In this document: positions 1 through 7,459 of the stretch, piece after piece | Numbering within the stretch: the stretch's first letter is position 1 | Layout of the letters: the number at the start of each line of letters is the position of its first letter | Source of the DNA: Planctomycetota bacterium | GTDB lineage: Bacteria; Planctomycetota; SZUA-567; H5-PLA8 | Length of the DNA: 64,000 nucleotides | Assembly (NCBI GenBank): GCA_015075375.1 | Contig: JABTUM010000001.1 | Location: 1,173,201 to 1,237,200, forward strand | Direction: 5' to 3' | Notes under the pieces: generated by a model | What the model saw: the letters and a program-made list of their open reading frames with translations, nothing else | What the model was told of the DNA's origin: nothing | Database searches by the model: none | Program-made: the position numbers and the translations under genes

Positions 1-199
1 CCCAGAAGATGCGGTGGAACGGAACGTCCCGGCGCCGGATCACGAAATACGCAATGAGCGCCGGAATCGTGAAATAGGCTCCGAAAATGAGCAGATCGGA
101 AACGATGTGGAGCCAGCCGTGCCCTTCTGTCCACGCTCCGCAGTGCCAGCGTGCGGGAAAATCGCTCGTATCGAACAGTTTATCGAAGAAGTCCAGCAT
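1..199 (-). CDS. Sensor kinase N-terminus with ethylene-receptor-like membrane domain (partial)
   Basis: Only the first 66 residues are present; the gene runs off the left edge. The ATG at 199 follows a GGGAGG ribosome site at 205-210. After WHCGAW (residues 18-23) comes a membrane helix reading SDLLIFGAYFTIP, followed by YFVIRRRDVPF. This matches the first helix of plant ETR1, which has SDFFIAIAYFSIP followed by YFVKK, including the Asp and Tyr that correspond to ETR1 Asp25 and Tyr32 (here D35 and Y42). In bacteria this domain normally precedes PAS/GAF and histidine-kinase domains, so a membrane sensor kinase is expected. The copper-binding Cys/His helix lies outside the window, so ligand binding cannot be judged. 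Confidence 0.75.
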   Translation of the reverse strand, partial: MLDFFDKLFDTSDFPARWHCGAWTEGHGWLHIVSDLLIFGAYFTIPALIAYFVIRRRDVPFHRIFW

Positions 200-384
200 A
201 GAGGCCTCCCGGTGCGAGAGGGACCCGGCGGAAGCCCCTCTTGGATTCAAAGCTGCTATTGCATTGCGTGAATCGGAGCCAGAATAATACTTGGTTAGTT
301 TACCTGCTCCAACAGCCGCGCCGAAAGGTAGAAGACTCAGGATTGTGTGCGTGCGCCTGTGCGTTAGCGCCTATTCACGCACGC

Positions 385-807
385 TTACTGGGGCGGCTTG
401 CCGGGCAACGCACAGGTTCCCGAAATACGGTATCGATTTGAAGCCACCCAGCCGTACGCGCGGGCGAACAGCCCGTAGAAGCCCGGACAACCGAATAGCA
501 TACCCAGAGGCCACAGATACCAGATGCGCCGAAAGAGGAACAGGTATGCGTCGGCGCCGTTGTGCTGCCCCCCCTCCACGCTCAGCACGCGAAAGGTGGC
601 GGTGACTTCCTCCTTCGTGAGCCCTAATCGTTCGGCCACCCACCCCGCTTGAAGGGGTTCGCAGGCGAACCCACGCTTTTCCAGCGCTCCACGCGCCACC
701 CGCAGGCATTTGAGGCAAAAGCCGCAGGAGCCGTCGTAAAGCACCCACCCCGTGCGCGCGGGAGGCTGCGTACTCGGAACTGCCGGAGCTTGAATCGCTT
801 GCGCCAT
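385..807 (-). CDS. DCC family thiol-disulfide oxidoreductase (DUF393)
   Basis: A 140-residue protein. Near the N-terminus it has VLYDGSCGFCLKC, the DGxCxxC motif that defines the DCC (YuxK-like) family; the two cysteines are the presumed redox pair. A hydrophobic stretch around WYLWPLGMLFGCPGFYGLFARAYGW matches the usual C-terminal part of the family, and the length is typical. The ATG at 807 follows GAGG with five bases between. The family is annotated as thiol-disulfide oxidoreductase, but its substrate is unknown. It sits next to, and divergent from, the peroxiredoxin operon, which fits a thiol-redox theme by context only. Confidence 0.85.
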   Translation of the reverse strand: MAQAIQAPAVPSTQPPARTGWVLYDGSCGFCLKCLRVARGALEKRGFACEPLQAGWVAERLGLTKEEVTATFRVLSVEGGQHNGADAYLFLFRRIWYLWPLGMLFGCPGFYGLFARAYGWVASNRYRISGTCALPGKPPQ

Positions 808-890
808 GCCGCCTCAAAGATAACCGCGCGCGGTCTGTTTCCAAACTTTGATATGCTAAGTCGTGATCTGGCAGGCGCTTGAATTTCAAC

Positions 891-918
891 TTCACACTCT
901 ATTCGGGCATGCTATAAG
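891..918 (+). promoter_or_regulatory. Candidate sigma-70-type promoter for the tpx operon
   Basis: TTCACA (891-896) and TATAAG (913-918), each five of six matches to the -35 and -10 consensus, are separated by 16 bases. The predicted start near 925 leaves a leader of about 70 bases before tpx. Seen by eye only. Confidence 0.5.
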
Positions 919-993
919 CATCGCTCGTGGGTGGGAACGACTTCCCCCTCACATGCCGAATTGGAAAACCACAGGCAAAGAGAGGAGCCCCAC

Positions 994-1515
994 ATGGCTC
1001 AGGAACGCACCGGTGTGATCACGTTCAAAGGCGGCCCGCTGACGCTGGTCGGCCCGGAATTGAAGGTCGGCGACAAGGCGCCCGAGTTCAGCGTCGTGGA
1101 CGGCGGCTTGGCGGAAGTGACGCTCAAGAGCAGCGCCGGCAAGACGCGCCTCATCAGCGTCGTCCCGTCGCTCGATACGCCCGTCTGCGACCAGCAGACC
1201 CGCAAGTTCAACGAAGCAGCCGCGAAGCTGCCCGCCAGCGTGGCGGTGATCACCGTCAGCGTCGACCTGCCCTTCGCGCAGAAGCGCTTTTGCTCCACCG
1301 CCGGCATCGAGAAGGTCCAGGTGGTCAGCGACTACAAGACCCGCGATTTCGGACACAAGTACGGGCTGTTCATCAAGGAACTGGCGTTGCTCACGCGCGC
1401 GGTCCTGGTGGTTGGCGCCGACGACAAGATCAAGTACCTCGAAGTGGTCAAGGAAGTGACCAGCACCCCCGATTACGACAAGGCGCTGAACGCCGCTAAG
1501 ACCGCGGCCAGCTAA
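994..1515 (+). CDS. tpx: Thiol peroxidase (atypical 2-Cys peroxiredoxin)
   Basis: A 173-residue peroxiredoxin of the Tpx family, which reduces hydrogen peroxide and organic hydroperoxides with thioredoxin as electron donor. The peroxidatic Cys65 lies in SLDTPVCD and the resolving Cys100 in KRFCSTAGI; spacing and context match E. coli Tpx (Cys61 and Cys95). The in-frame ATG at 994 is preferred over upstream starts because AGAGGAG lies at 981-987 and because the Tpx family begins there. A second peroxiredoxin follows 36 bases downstream, so the two are probably co-transcribed from the promoter near 891-918. Confidence 0.95.
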   Translation: MAQERTGVITFKGGPLTLVGPELKVGDKAPEFSVVDGGLAEVTLKSSAGKTRLISVVPSLDTPVCDQQTRKFNEAAAKLPASVAVITVSVDLPFAQKRFCSTAGIEKVQVVSDYKTRDFGHKYGLFIKELALLTRAVLVVGADDKIKYLEVVKEVTSTPDYDKALNAAKTAAS

Positions 1516-1551
1516 ACCCTCATACCAAACAACCATTGGGAGACTACATCC

Positions 1552-2187
1552 ATGAGCGAAGGAACGTGCGGCATCCGCGCGCCCCAGGTGGGCAGCGCGG
1601 CTCCGGCATTTAGCGGTTCGTCCGTCGTGGGCACTCAGTTCGCGGACCTCAAGTTCGAGGGCGGCGTGCTGAGCGTGGGCGGCGAAAGCTTCAAAGGTAA
1701 GTGGACGGTGCTGTTCTTCTATCCGCTCGACTTCACCTTCGTCTGCCCGACGGAGATCATCGCGTTCCACGAGCATCTGCCGAGCTTCGAGAAGCTCAAC
1801 ACGAAGGTCGTGGGCGCCTCGATCGACAGCCAGTTCACGCACCTGGCCTGGAAGAAAACGCCGCGCAAGGACGGCGGCTTGGGCGAGATAGGCTTCCCGC
1901 TCCTCGCCGACGTGACCAAGAACGCTTCGCGCGACTACGGCGTGCTCCTGCCCGGCGGCGTCGCGGCGCGCGGTGTCTTCATCATCGACGACAAGGGCAT
2001 CCTGCAATCGTGCACCGTCAATAATCTGGGCGTGGGCCGCAACGTGGAGGAAATCCTCCGCACGCTCGAAGGCTACCAGTTCGTGGCCAAGCACGGCGAA
2101 GTCTGCCCGGCCAACTGGAAACCCGGTGCGGCGACCATGAAGCCCGATCCGGAAGGCTCGAAGGACTACTTCAAGACCGTCAAGTAA
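1552..2187 (+). CDS. Typical 2-Cys peroxiredoxin (AhpC/Prx1 type)
   Basis: A 211-residue peroxiredoxin. The peroxidatic Cys65 is in DFTFVCPTE and the resolving Cys185 is in HGEVCPANW, the standard pair for dimeric 2-Cys enzymes; the length matches Prx1/AhpC proteins. It reduces peroxides in the cytoplasm using thioredoxin or an AhpF/AhpD-type partner, none of which is encoded nearby. GGGAGA precedes the ATG. It is the second gene of the tpx operon and is followed by a strong intrinsic terminator, so the operon appears to be two genes long. Confidence 0.93.
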   Translation: MSEGTCGIRAPQVGSAAPAFSGSSVVGTQFADLKFEGGVLSVGGESFKGKWTVLFFYPLDFTFVCPTEIIAFHEHLPSFEKLNTKVVGASIDSQFTHLAWKKTPRKDGGLGEIGFPLLADVTKNASRDYGVLLPGGVAARGVFIIDDKGILQSCTVNNLGVGRNVEEILRTLEGYQFVAKHGEVCPANWKPGAATMKPDPEGSKDYFKTVK

Positions 2188-2199
2188 GCCTGCCAGAGG

Positions 2200-2233
2200 G
2201 GCGGGGTCCGCGGCGCGGATCCCGCCCTTTTTA
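2200..2233 (+). terminator. Intrinsic terminator of the peroxiredoxin operon
   Basis: GGCGGGGTCCGC (2200-2211) pairs with GCGGATCCCGCC (2215-2226), with one G-U pair and a three-base loop, followed by TTTTT within 2228-2232. Confidence 0.85.
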
Positions 2234-2297
2234 TTTGAATCGGCCTGCCGTTTCGCCCGCCCGTCCTCGTATTCGCAAACCATCTTGAGCTCGAAGG

Positions 2298-2327
2298 TTG
2301 CATTCGCCCCGGCCCATTGCGTATAGT
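2298..2327 (+). promoter_or_regulatory. Candidate promoter of the HD-GYP gene
   Basis: TTGCAT (2298-2303), an 18-base spacer and TATAGT (2322-2327), followed by G. The same layout, TTGCTT-N18-TATAGTG, occurs before the NtrC-type gene at 13511-13540. The -35 is weak, the -10 is good. Confidence 0.4.
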
Positions 2328-2377
2328 GTAAAGGTACGCGCAATAGGCTGTCCTACGGCCGCCGGGGGTGGCAGGGC

Positions 2378-3424
2378 GTGAATCAAGACGAAGTCGACCG
2401 CTCCGAAACCGACCTCGTGGTGCTCGATAACGAGCCGTCCTGGCGGGAGTTCCAGGAACGCGCGCTGCGCCGTGCCGGCTTTCGCCAGGTCGTCGCGTAC
2501 CCCGGCAAGTCACAGCACCTCGACGAATACCTGAACCACGGTTCCGGGCGCAAAGCCGACCTCGTCGTCTTCGGCATCCAGCCCGACAACGACGGCTGCT
2601 GGGAACACCTCCGCGCGATCCGCCAGTTCTACGAAGGCCCACTCCTCGCGACCACCGAACGCAACCGAGCCGGCCTGCGCGACCGCGTCATCGACCTCGG
2701 CTGCGCCGATTGCCTCTCCATGGGCGAGTACGGCGAAGAAGGCCTCGAACTCAAGGTCGATACCGTCCTCGCCGCGCACCGCATCAACTCGATGATCGAC
2801 GAGAACGACCACCGCAACCAGCGCCTCTTCGTCAACATCCTTACCGTGATGGTCAAGATCCTCGAATCCAAGGATCCGTACACGCGCTTCCACAGCCATT
2901 CGGTGGCGCTCTGGTCGCGCATGATCGGGCGCAAAAAGGGCCTGAGCGAAGAAGAGTTGATCCGCTTGGGGCTGGCCGCGGTCTTTCACGACTTCGGTAA
3001 GATCGGCATCCCCGAGGAGATCCTCAACAAGCCCTCGCGCCTCACCGACGAAGAGTTCGAGGTGATGAAGCAGCACCCCACCATCGCGCGCGACCTGCTC
3101 TCGTCGCTCGATCTGCTCCACGATCTGTTGCCGGCCATCACGCACCACCACGAACGCTGGGACGGGCGCGGCTATCCGGCGGCCTTGCGCGCCGAAGATA
3201 CGCCGCTGTGGGCACGCATCATCTGCATCGCCGACGCCTACGACACCATGGCAAGCCGCCGCACCTACAAGGATCCCATGCCCACCGAGCGCGTCATCGA
3301 GGAACTCAAGAAGGGCCGCGCTCAGCAGTTCGATCCCGAACTCGTCGATATCATGCTCGAGATTCTCGCCGAGCGCGAAGCCGAAGCCCAAGCGCAGGGC
3401 GCTCCGGGGAACGGGAAGAAGTAA
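2378..3424 (+). CDS. HD-GYP domain protein with degenerate receiver domain
   Basis: A 348-residue signalling protein. Residues 10-135 look like a receiver fold (DLVVLDNEPSWRE, DLVVFGIQPD), but the usual phospho-acceptor Asp after the third strand is Gly66, so it is probably not phosphorylated. Residues 145-335 form an HD-GYP domain with the HD pair at 204-205 (VFHDFGKIGIPE) and HHHERWDGRGYP ending at 267. This family normally hydrolyses cyclic di-GMP. The start is a GTG at 2378. No GGDEF domain is in the window, so its signalling partner is unknown. Confidence 0.88.
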   Translation: MNQDEVDRSETDLVVLDNEPSWREFQERALRRAGFRQVVAYPGKSQHLDEYLNHGSGRKADLVVFGIQPDNDGCWEHLRAIRQFYEGPLLATTERNRAGLRDRVIDLGCADCLSMGEYGEEGLELKVDTVLAAHRINSMIDENDHRNQRLFVNILTVMVKILESKDPYTRFHSHSVALWSRMIGRKKGLSEEELIRLGLAAVFHDFGKIGIPEEILNKPSRLTDEEFEVMKQHPTIARDLLSSLDLLHDLLPAITHHHERWDGRGYPAALRAEDTPLWARIICIADAYDTMASRRTYKDPMPTERVIEELKKGRAQQFDPELVDIMLEILAEREAEAQAQGAPGNGKK

Positions 3425-3518
3425 ACGCTAAACGCGAACTCCGTCTAACGTACCTTCCGTTCACATCCTGTACTCCTCCGCCCTTGCGCCTTACGCGCCT
3501 CCGGCGAAGCTATGGCCC

Positions 3519-4517
3519 ATGGCCACTCGCCTCGACCGCCCCTTTCCCGAAGCGCCGCCGGCGCAGGCGCCCGAGTTGCTTGGGCGGCTCCTGCTGGCGC
3601 TCACGTTCGTCGCCTTGGCGTACGGGCTGACGGCGCCGCGGTTGAGCGACGCCACCGGCGGAGCGCGGCTGGAAGCGGTGGTCTTGCTGCGCGTCTTTCT
3701 CTTTGCGCTGGGCGGCCTTGCGGCGAGTCTGATTCAAGGCGCGCGGGCACGGGACGCGGCGCTGGGCGCCAGCGCCGCGCTGGCGCTGGCGGCGCTCTGG
3801 TATCTGGGGCCGCCGCACCCTGAAGCGGCGCCCGTGGTGAACGAACCCGACGCGCGCTGGGCGTGGAGCGGCAGCGTGCGGGATCTGCTGCTCGTTCAGG
3901 CTGCGCTGCTGGCCGCGGTCCTCTCCGGTACCTGGCTGGGCCGCTTGCTGGAACGCCCCGGCCACCTGCTCGCGGTGGTGCTCTGCGCCGCCGCCGGCGA
4001 TGCCTGGCTAAACGTCCTGCATGTGCCCGAGTCCGTCGGCCCCGGCAATCCCGTGCGCCTGATGCGCTTCTCCTGGCCTCCTCCGCTCAGCGGGCTGCAC
4101 GCCGCGCCGACGTTCGCGGATATCTTCTTCCTCGCGCTGTATCTCGAGGCCGCGCGGCGCTTCCGCTTCCGTTTGCTGGCGGTGGCTGCCGGAGCCGTCA
4201 CCGCGTACGCCGTCGCCTCGCTCCTCTCGCTCATCGCGATGAAGACGATGCTCTCGCTTCCGCTGGTGGGGTTGGGCGTGCTGATGGGCGCGTGGCCGCA
4301 GTTCCGCTGCTCGGCCGGCGACGTGATCCGCGCCTTCGCGCTGGCGCTGCTGCTCTTCGCGGTCCTGCTGGGCTTCAACAGCCTGCGCGACGCCTTCCAC
4401 CCGCGCACCGAACCGCCGCCGCATCCGTTCTATTGGCGCCGCGTTGCGAGCTATTCCGGAGGTTCGGTTCAGGATGCGGAACCGAAACACCGCCCGCGCA
4501 GCTACCGGTCCGTCTAG
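3519..4517 (+). CDS. Multi-pass membrane protein of unknown function
   Basis: A 332-residue protein with about seven to nine hydrophobic helices, for example LLGRLLLALTFVALAYGL, VFLFALGGLAASLI, ALGASAALALAALWYL, LLLVQAALLAAVLSG, YAVASLLSLIAM and VIRAFALALLLFAVLLGF. The tail is basic and soluble. I recognise no family motif. The middle segment RLMRFSWPPPLSGLHAAPTF is Pro/Arg-rich and may be a loop. The start at 3519 has no strong ribosome site. It lies 94 bases after the HD-GYP gene on the same strand and is convergent with a LysM lipoprotein gene. Coding is well supported by length and composition. Confidence 0.7.
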   Translation: MATRLDRPFPEAPPAQAPELLGRLLLALTFVALAYGLTAPRLSDATGGARLEAVVLLRVFLFALGGLAASLIQGARARDAALGASAALALAALWYLGPPHPEAAPVVNEPDARWAWSGSVRDLLLVQAALLAAVLSGTWLGRLLERPGHLLAVVLCAAAGDAWLNVLHVPESVGPGNPVRLMRFSWPPPLSGLHAAPTFADIFFLALYLEAARRFRFRLLAVAAGAVTAYAVASLLSLIAMKTMLSLPLVGLGVLMGAWPQFRCSAGDVIRAFALALLLFAVLLGFNSLRDAFHPRTEPPPHPFYWRRVASYSGGSVQDAEPKHRPRSYRSV

Positions 4518-4548
4518 CCGCCCGCCATCCGTCGCCGTTCGATCCAAA

Positions 4549-4571
4549 ATCCAAAATCAAGAATCCAAAAT
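4549..4571. repeat. Short AT-rich ATCCAAAA repeat tract
   Basis: Between convergent genes, an ATCCAAAA-type unit occurs three times (twice perfectly in tandem, then once after TCAAG). It stands out from the GC-rich surroundings. The last bases also provide the T-rich tail of the minus-strand terminator. Confidence 0.6.
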
Positions 4572-4604
4572 GAAAGCGCGGGCCAGCCTCTCGGCCGCCC
4601 GCGC
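4567..4604 (-). terminator. Intrinsic terminator of the LysM lipoprotein gene
   Basis: Read on the minus strand, GCGCGGGC (4604-4597) pairs with GCCCGCGC (4583-4576), followed by TTTCATTTT (4575-4567). Confidence 0.65.
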
Positions 4605-4645
4605 TTGTATGAACCGTATGCCGTGCAGTCCGAAACCCGAAATCG

Positions 4646-5098
4646 CTACTGCGGGATCAGCACTTTGGTGCCGACCGAAACCTTGTTCGGATCGGCGAAG
4701 TTGTTGACAGCGATCAGCTTCTTGGGCGGGACGTTGTGCTTGCGGGCCACTGCGTAGAGCGTGTCGCCCTTCTGCATCGTGTAGTAGCTTCCGGCCGCGG
4801 CGGTCCCTTCGGAAGCCGGGGCGGGCGCGATCGCTTCGGGCGCCGGCGGCGGTTCGATCCGCGGCAACGGCGCGCTGGCGCCGGTCTGGCGGTCCTGCAA
4901 GAAGGCGTATTCGCCGTAGGGCGCGGCGTTCGATTGCGCGACCGAGTTCTCGACGCGCACCGGAGCGCTCAGGGAAGGCGGCGCGGGGTTCTGAGCCTTG
5001 GCGGCCTTGGTCGAACCGCAGCCGGTCGTCAGGAGCGCAACGCTCCCGCCGAGCACCACCACGGCTACGGACACGAAGCGCGAAGCAACGCGGATCAT
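4646..5098 (-). CDS. LysM-domain lipoprotein
   Basis: A 150-residue lipoprotein. The ATG at 5098 follows a GGGGGGAG ribosome site; the upstream in-frame extension was rejected because it lacks one. The signal peptide ends in the lipobox-like LLTTGCGS, so the mature protein would start at Cys. A Pro/Ala-rich linker (roughly 75-100) leads to a single C-terminal LysM domain, YYTMQKGDTLYAVARKHN to KVLIP, which binds peptidoglycan-type N-acetylglucosamine chains. Likely an envelope-anchored protein tethered to peptidoglycan. A terminator follows it. The neighbours are two small membrane proteins of unknown role. Confidence 0.88.
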   Translation of the reverse strand: MIRVASRFVSVAVVVLGGSVALLTTGCGSTKAAKAQNPAPPSLSAPVRVENSVAQSNAAPYGEYAFLQDRQTGASAPLPRIEPPPAPEAIAPAPASEGTAAAGSYYTMQKGDTLYAVARKHNVPPKKLIAVNNFADPNKVSVGTKVLIPQ

Positions 5099-5255
5099 CG
5101 GTACTCCCCCCTGGCTTCGGGCGCGGCGCGCGAACGCAGCGGCGACCCGAACGATTCCTGAACTCCCCCGCCCGCCCAGCGGGCAGCGGTGCAGACAAGA
5201 GGGGAATCGGCTTGTCCGGGGGGCCACTTGAGCGGATTAGGGTGCGGCTTTTGTC

Positions 5256-5684
5256 TTAGGGACCAAACACGGTATGACCCATTCCCCAAAAAGGCAAATA
5301 AAGAGCATGGCTCACTCCGTACACGCTAAGAATGATGGCGAAAGTAAAGAGCCAAGCCAACCATTTCATCCGCCTTCGAGTTCGGCATCCGTAACTCAGG
5401 AACAGCCAAGCACACGCCATCATCCCGATGAGAAATACCGGCGGATAGCAATCCAGCCATTCGCCTATCCCAAGCGCGACTTGGGTTGAAATGGGCAACT
5501 CGCCCAAATCCATGTCCTCGAACGTTTCGCGAAAGCGAACCGCAGCCACCGACAAGACCTTCAATCCCCAAAAAAAGACCAGCATTGGCATCGCGTACAG
5601 CAAGCGCCGGTAGATATCCACGGTCGCCGTACCCGTGGAAGGCTCCTCCGAACCGGATGAAAGGCGGGCGCCCGCGTCGCTCAT
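5256..5684 (-). CDS. Small membrane protein, paralogue of the preceding gene
   Basis: A 142-residue protein with about three membrane helices (LLYAMPMLVFFWGLKVLSV, PPVFLIGMMACAWLFLSY, WLFTFAIILSVYGVSHALYL). It shares with the gene just upstream the pattern F-x-x-M-x-LG-x-LP-x-x-T, a central YP, R-x-R and a C-terminal LP..GP. Part of that pattern (VIPKFxxMxxxxGxxLPxxT in the other copy) resembles the membrane region of GspF/PilC platform proteins, but the match is weak. Its ATG overlaps the upstream stop (ATGA), so translation is probably coupled. Function unknown. Confidence 0.75.
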   Translation of the reverse strand: MSDAGARLSSGSEEPSTGTATVDIYRRLLYAMPMLVFFWGLKVLSVAAVRFRETFEDMDLGELPISTQVALGIGEWLDCYPPVFLIGMMACAWLFLSYGCRTRRRMKWLAWLFTFAIILSVYGVSHALYLPFWGMGHTVFGP

Positions 5685-6124
5685 GGGCCCATGCGCTCCA
5701 TGTCACATATCATGGGCAGGAAGAGCGCGATAACCATGAAGCCCACCGCTGCCAAGGTCAAGGAGATGGTTAAAGATGCCAGCAAGCAGGCGCGCCAGCG
5801 TTTGCGGCTGGCCCAACCCAGTTGAGTCCAGAAGGCTACGAAAATTCCTCCGGTCAGTAGAGCGGGATATGCCCCCAGGAGCCGCATCCCTTCGAACAGA
5901 TGGCTCGTGATCGGTGGCAGCGTGCCCAACCCCATCTCAAGGTACATCTGTTCGAATTTGGGAATCACCCAACTTAGGAACGTGAAGGCGATCAGAAACA
6001 TCATCAAAGGCGCCGCCAACTCCCAGCGCTCCTGCCCGCCCAAGCGCTCGTCGGGATCCTTCGGCCGCGACCAGATGGGCTGGCCGAAACCATAAACCAG
6101 GATCAGCTTCGCCAATTTGCCCAT
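5681..6124 (-). CDS. Small membrane protein with weak GspF-like pattern
   Basis: A 147-residue protein with three predicted helices. The key segment FLSWVIPKFEQMYLEMG and LGTLPPIT resembles the conserved periplasmic-side motif of GspF/PilC proteins (VVPKFxxMFxxxGxxLPxxT), but the cytoplasmic four-helix domains of that family are absent. The ATG at 6124 is chosen over a TTG at 6142 because the family similarity does not extend that far. It forms an overlapping pair with its paralogue downstream. A role in secretion is speculation; I would call it hypothetical. Confidence 0.75.
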   Translation of the reverse strand: MGKLAKLILVYGFGQPIWSRPKDPDERLGGQERWELAAPLMMFLIAFTFLSWVIPKFEQMYLEMGLGTLPPITSHLFEGMRLLGAYPALLTGGIFVAFWTQLGWASRKRWRACLLASLTISLTLAAVGFMVIALFLPMICDMERMGP

Positions 6125-6169
6125 ACCCCATCTAACCCGCAAACTCGGACCAAGTCAGCAGGCGCGTCC

Positions 6170-6199
6170 AAAAAAAACGGGGCCGCCGAAGCGGCCCCG
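6170..6199 (-). terminator. Intrinsic terminator of purC
   Basis: On the minus strand CGGGGCCGC (6199-6191), a TTCG tetraloop, GCGGCCCCG (6186-6178) and eight T residues (6177-6170). A perfect nine-base stem. Confidence 0.95.
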
Positions 6200-6226
6200 C
6201 GGATTGCATATCTGCAACGCCTGCGC

Positions 6227-7150
6227 TTACGAAATATCGTCCTTCCCCGTGATCAGCTTGTACGCCTCCAGGTACTTCTCGCGCGTCTTGCTGACCACCT
6301 TCTCGGGCAGCTCCGGAGCGGGCGGCTCTTTGTTCCAGCCGATCGCTTCCAGGTAATCGCGCACGAACTGCTTGTCGAAGGACATTTGCGTCTTGCCCGG
6401 CGTCCACTGGTCCTTGGGCCAGAAGCGGCTGCTGTCCGGCGTCAGCACTTCATCGACCACGATCACCTTGCCGTCCTTCAGGCCGAACTCGAACTTCGTA
6501 TCGGCGATGATGATCCCGTGCGCCAGCGCGTGCTCGTAAGCCTTCTGGTACATCTCGATGGTCAGTTTCTTGAGCTGCGTCATGTACGCACGCGCCTGCT
6601 CCAGCGGCAGCGCCATCAATTCCACCAGCCGCGCGACGGCCAGGTCGAAGGTCACGTTCTCGTCGTGCCCGACTTTGTTCTTCGATGCCGGCGTGTAGAT
6701 CGTCTCGGGCAGCTTGTCGCCCGACTTCATCCCGCGCGGCAGAGCGATCCCGCAGACGGCCCCGCCCGCCTGGTACTCCTTCCAGCCGCTGCCCATCAGG
6801 TACCCGCGCGCCACGCACTCGACCGGGAAGACCTCGGCCTTGTGGCAGAGCATGCTCCGCCCTTGCAGCACGTCCTTGTGCTTCTCCAAGCCGTGCCCCA
6901 TCTCGCTCACTTCGCACGTGATCAGGTGATCCGGCACGACATCCTTCAGGAAGCCGAACCAGAAACGCGAGAGCCCGTTGAGCACCTTGCCCTTGTCCGG
7001 GATTGGCGTCGGCAGCACCGCGTCGAAGGCGCTCAGCCGGTCGGTGCTCACGATCAGCAACTGCTCGCCCAGGTCGTACACATCGCGGACCTTGCCGCGC
7101 GCAACCAGCTTATAGCCAGGTAGATTCGTCTCGAAGACAGGTGCGCCCAT
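6227..7150 (-). CDS. purC: Phosphoribosylaminoimidazole-succinocarboxamide synthase
   Basis: A 307-residue SAICAR synthetase, the step of purine synthesis that joins CAIR and aspartate using ATP. Family signatures are visible: GKVRDVYDLGEQLLIVSTDRLSAFD near the N-terminus, the central VECVARGYLMGSGWKEY, then DTKFEFGL and LTPDSSRFW. The length matches the eukaryote-like (ADE1-type) form rather than the roughly 240-residue E. coli form. The ATG at 7150 has GGAG upstream; the longer frame to 7201 has no ribosome site. It is followed by a perfect terminator. No other purine gene is adjacent. Confidence 0.95.
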   Translation of the reverse strand: MGAPVFETNLPGYKLVARGKVRDVYDLGEQLLIVSTDRLSAFDAVLPTPIPDKGKVLNGLSRFWFGFLKDVVPDHLITCEVSEMGHGLEKHKDVLQGRSMLCHKAEVFPVECVARGYLMGSGWKEYQAGGAVCGIALPRGMKSGDKLPETIYTPASKNKVGHDENVTFDLAVARLVELMALPLEQARAYMTQLKKLTIEMYQKAYEHALAHGIIIADTKFEFGLKDGKVIVVDEVLTPDSSRFWPKDQWTPGKTQMSFDKQFVRDYLEAIGWNKEPPAPELPEKVVSKTREKYLEAYKLITGKDDIS

Positions 7151-7459
7151 GGATGCATTCTCCGTAGCAACAGGGAAAAGGAAGCCAGCATGATCGGACA
7201 TTTTTGGCGCGTGACAAGATAAGGATGGGACCGTGCCCGAGGCGCAGGGAACGCAGTACGAAGGAGAGCCAAGAGCGAAGCGAAAAAGGAAAATGCAAGG
7301 AGCAAGACCCGGAGCAGGTGCCCTTACGCTCCAGGCATGGAGCGTAGCCTGAGTTGGGTAAACCTGCCCGCGCGATAAATGGAGCCAAGCAAACCGGATA
7401 CGAGCCCGTGACGTCCCTGTTCACCGTTCACAGCCGTTTACCGCCCATCACCGGCCTCC
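7151..7459. other. Intergenic stretch, 309 bases, no gene seen
   Basis: Open frames here are short and lack ribosome sites or family features. It contains a perfect inverted repeat, TACGCTCC (7325-7332), six-base loop, GGAGCGTA (7339-7346), without a T tract, and a TTCACCGTTCAC-like direct repeat near 7420-7432. Presumably it holds the purC promoter; I could not pick one confidently. Confidence 0.5.

Noticed and set aside
347..382. GTGCGTG...CACGCAC inverted repeat as a terminator for the DCC gene
   Set aside because: A seven-base stem with a long loop and no T tract on the minus strand.
14..441. Short plus-strand frames at the left edge
   Set aside because: The minus-strand ethylene-receptor-like N-terminus with its ribosome site explains 1-199, and 200-384 shows no supported gene.
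949..2343. Minus-strand open frame of 464 codons opposite the peroxiredoxin genes
   Set aside because: The two plus-strand peroxiredoxins are unambiguous; the antisense frame has no family features.
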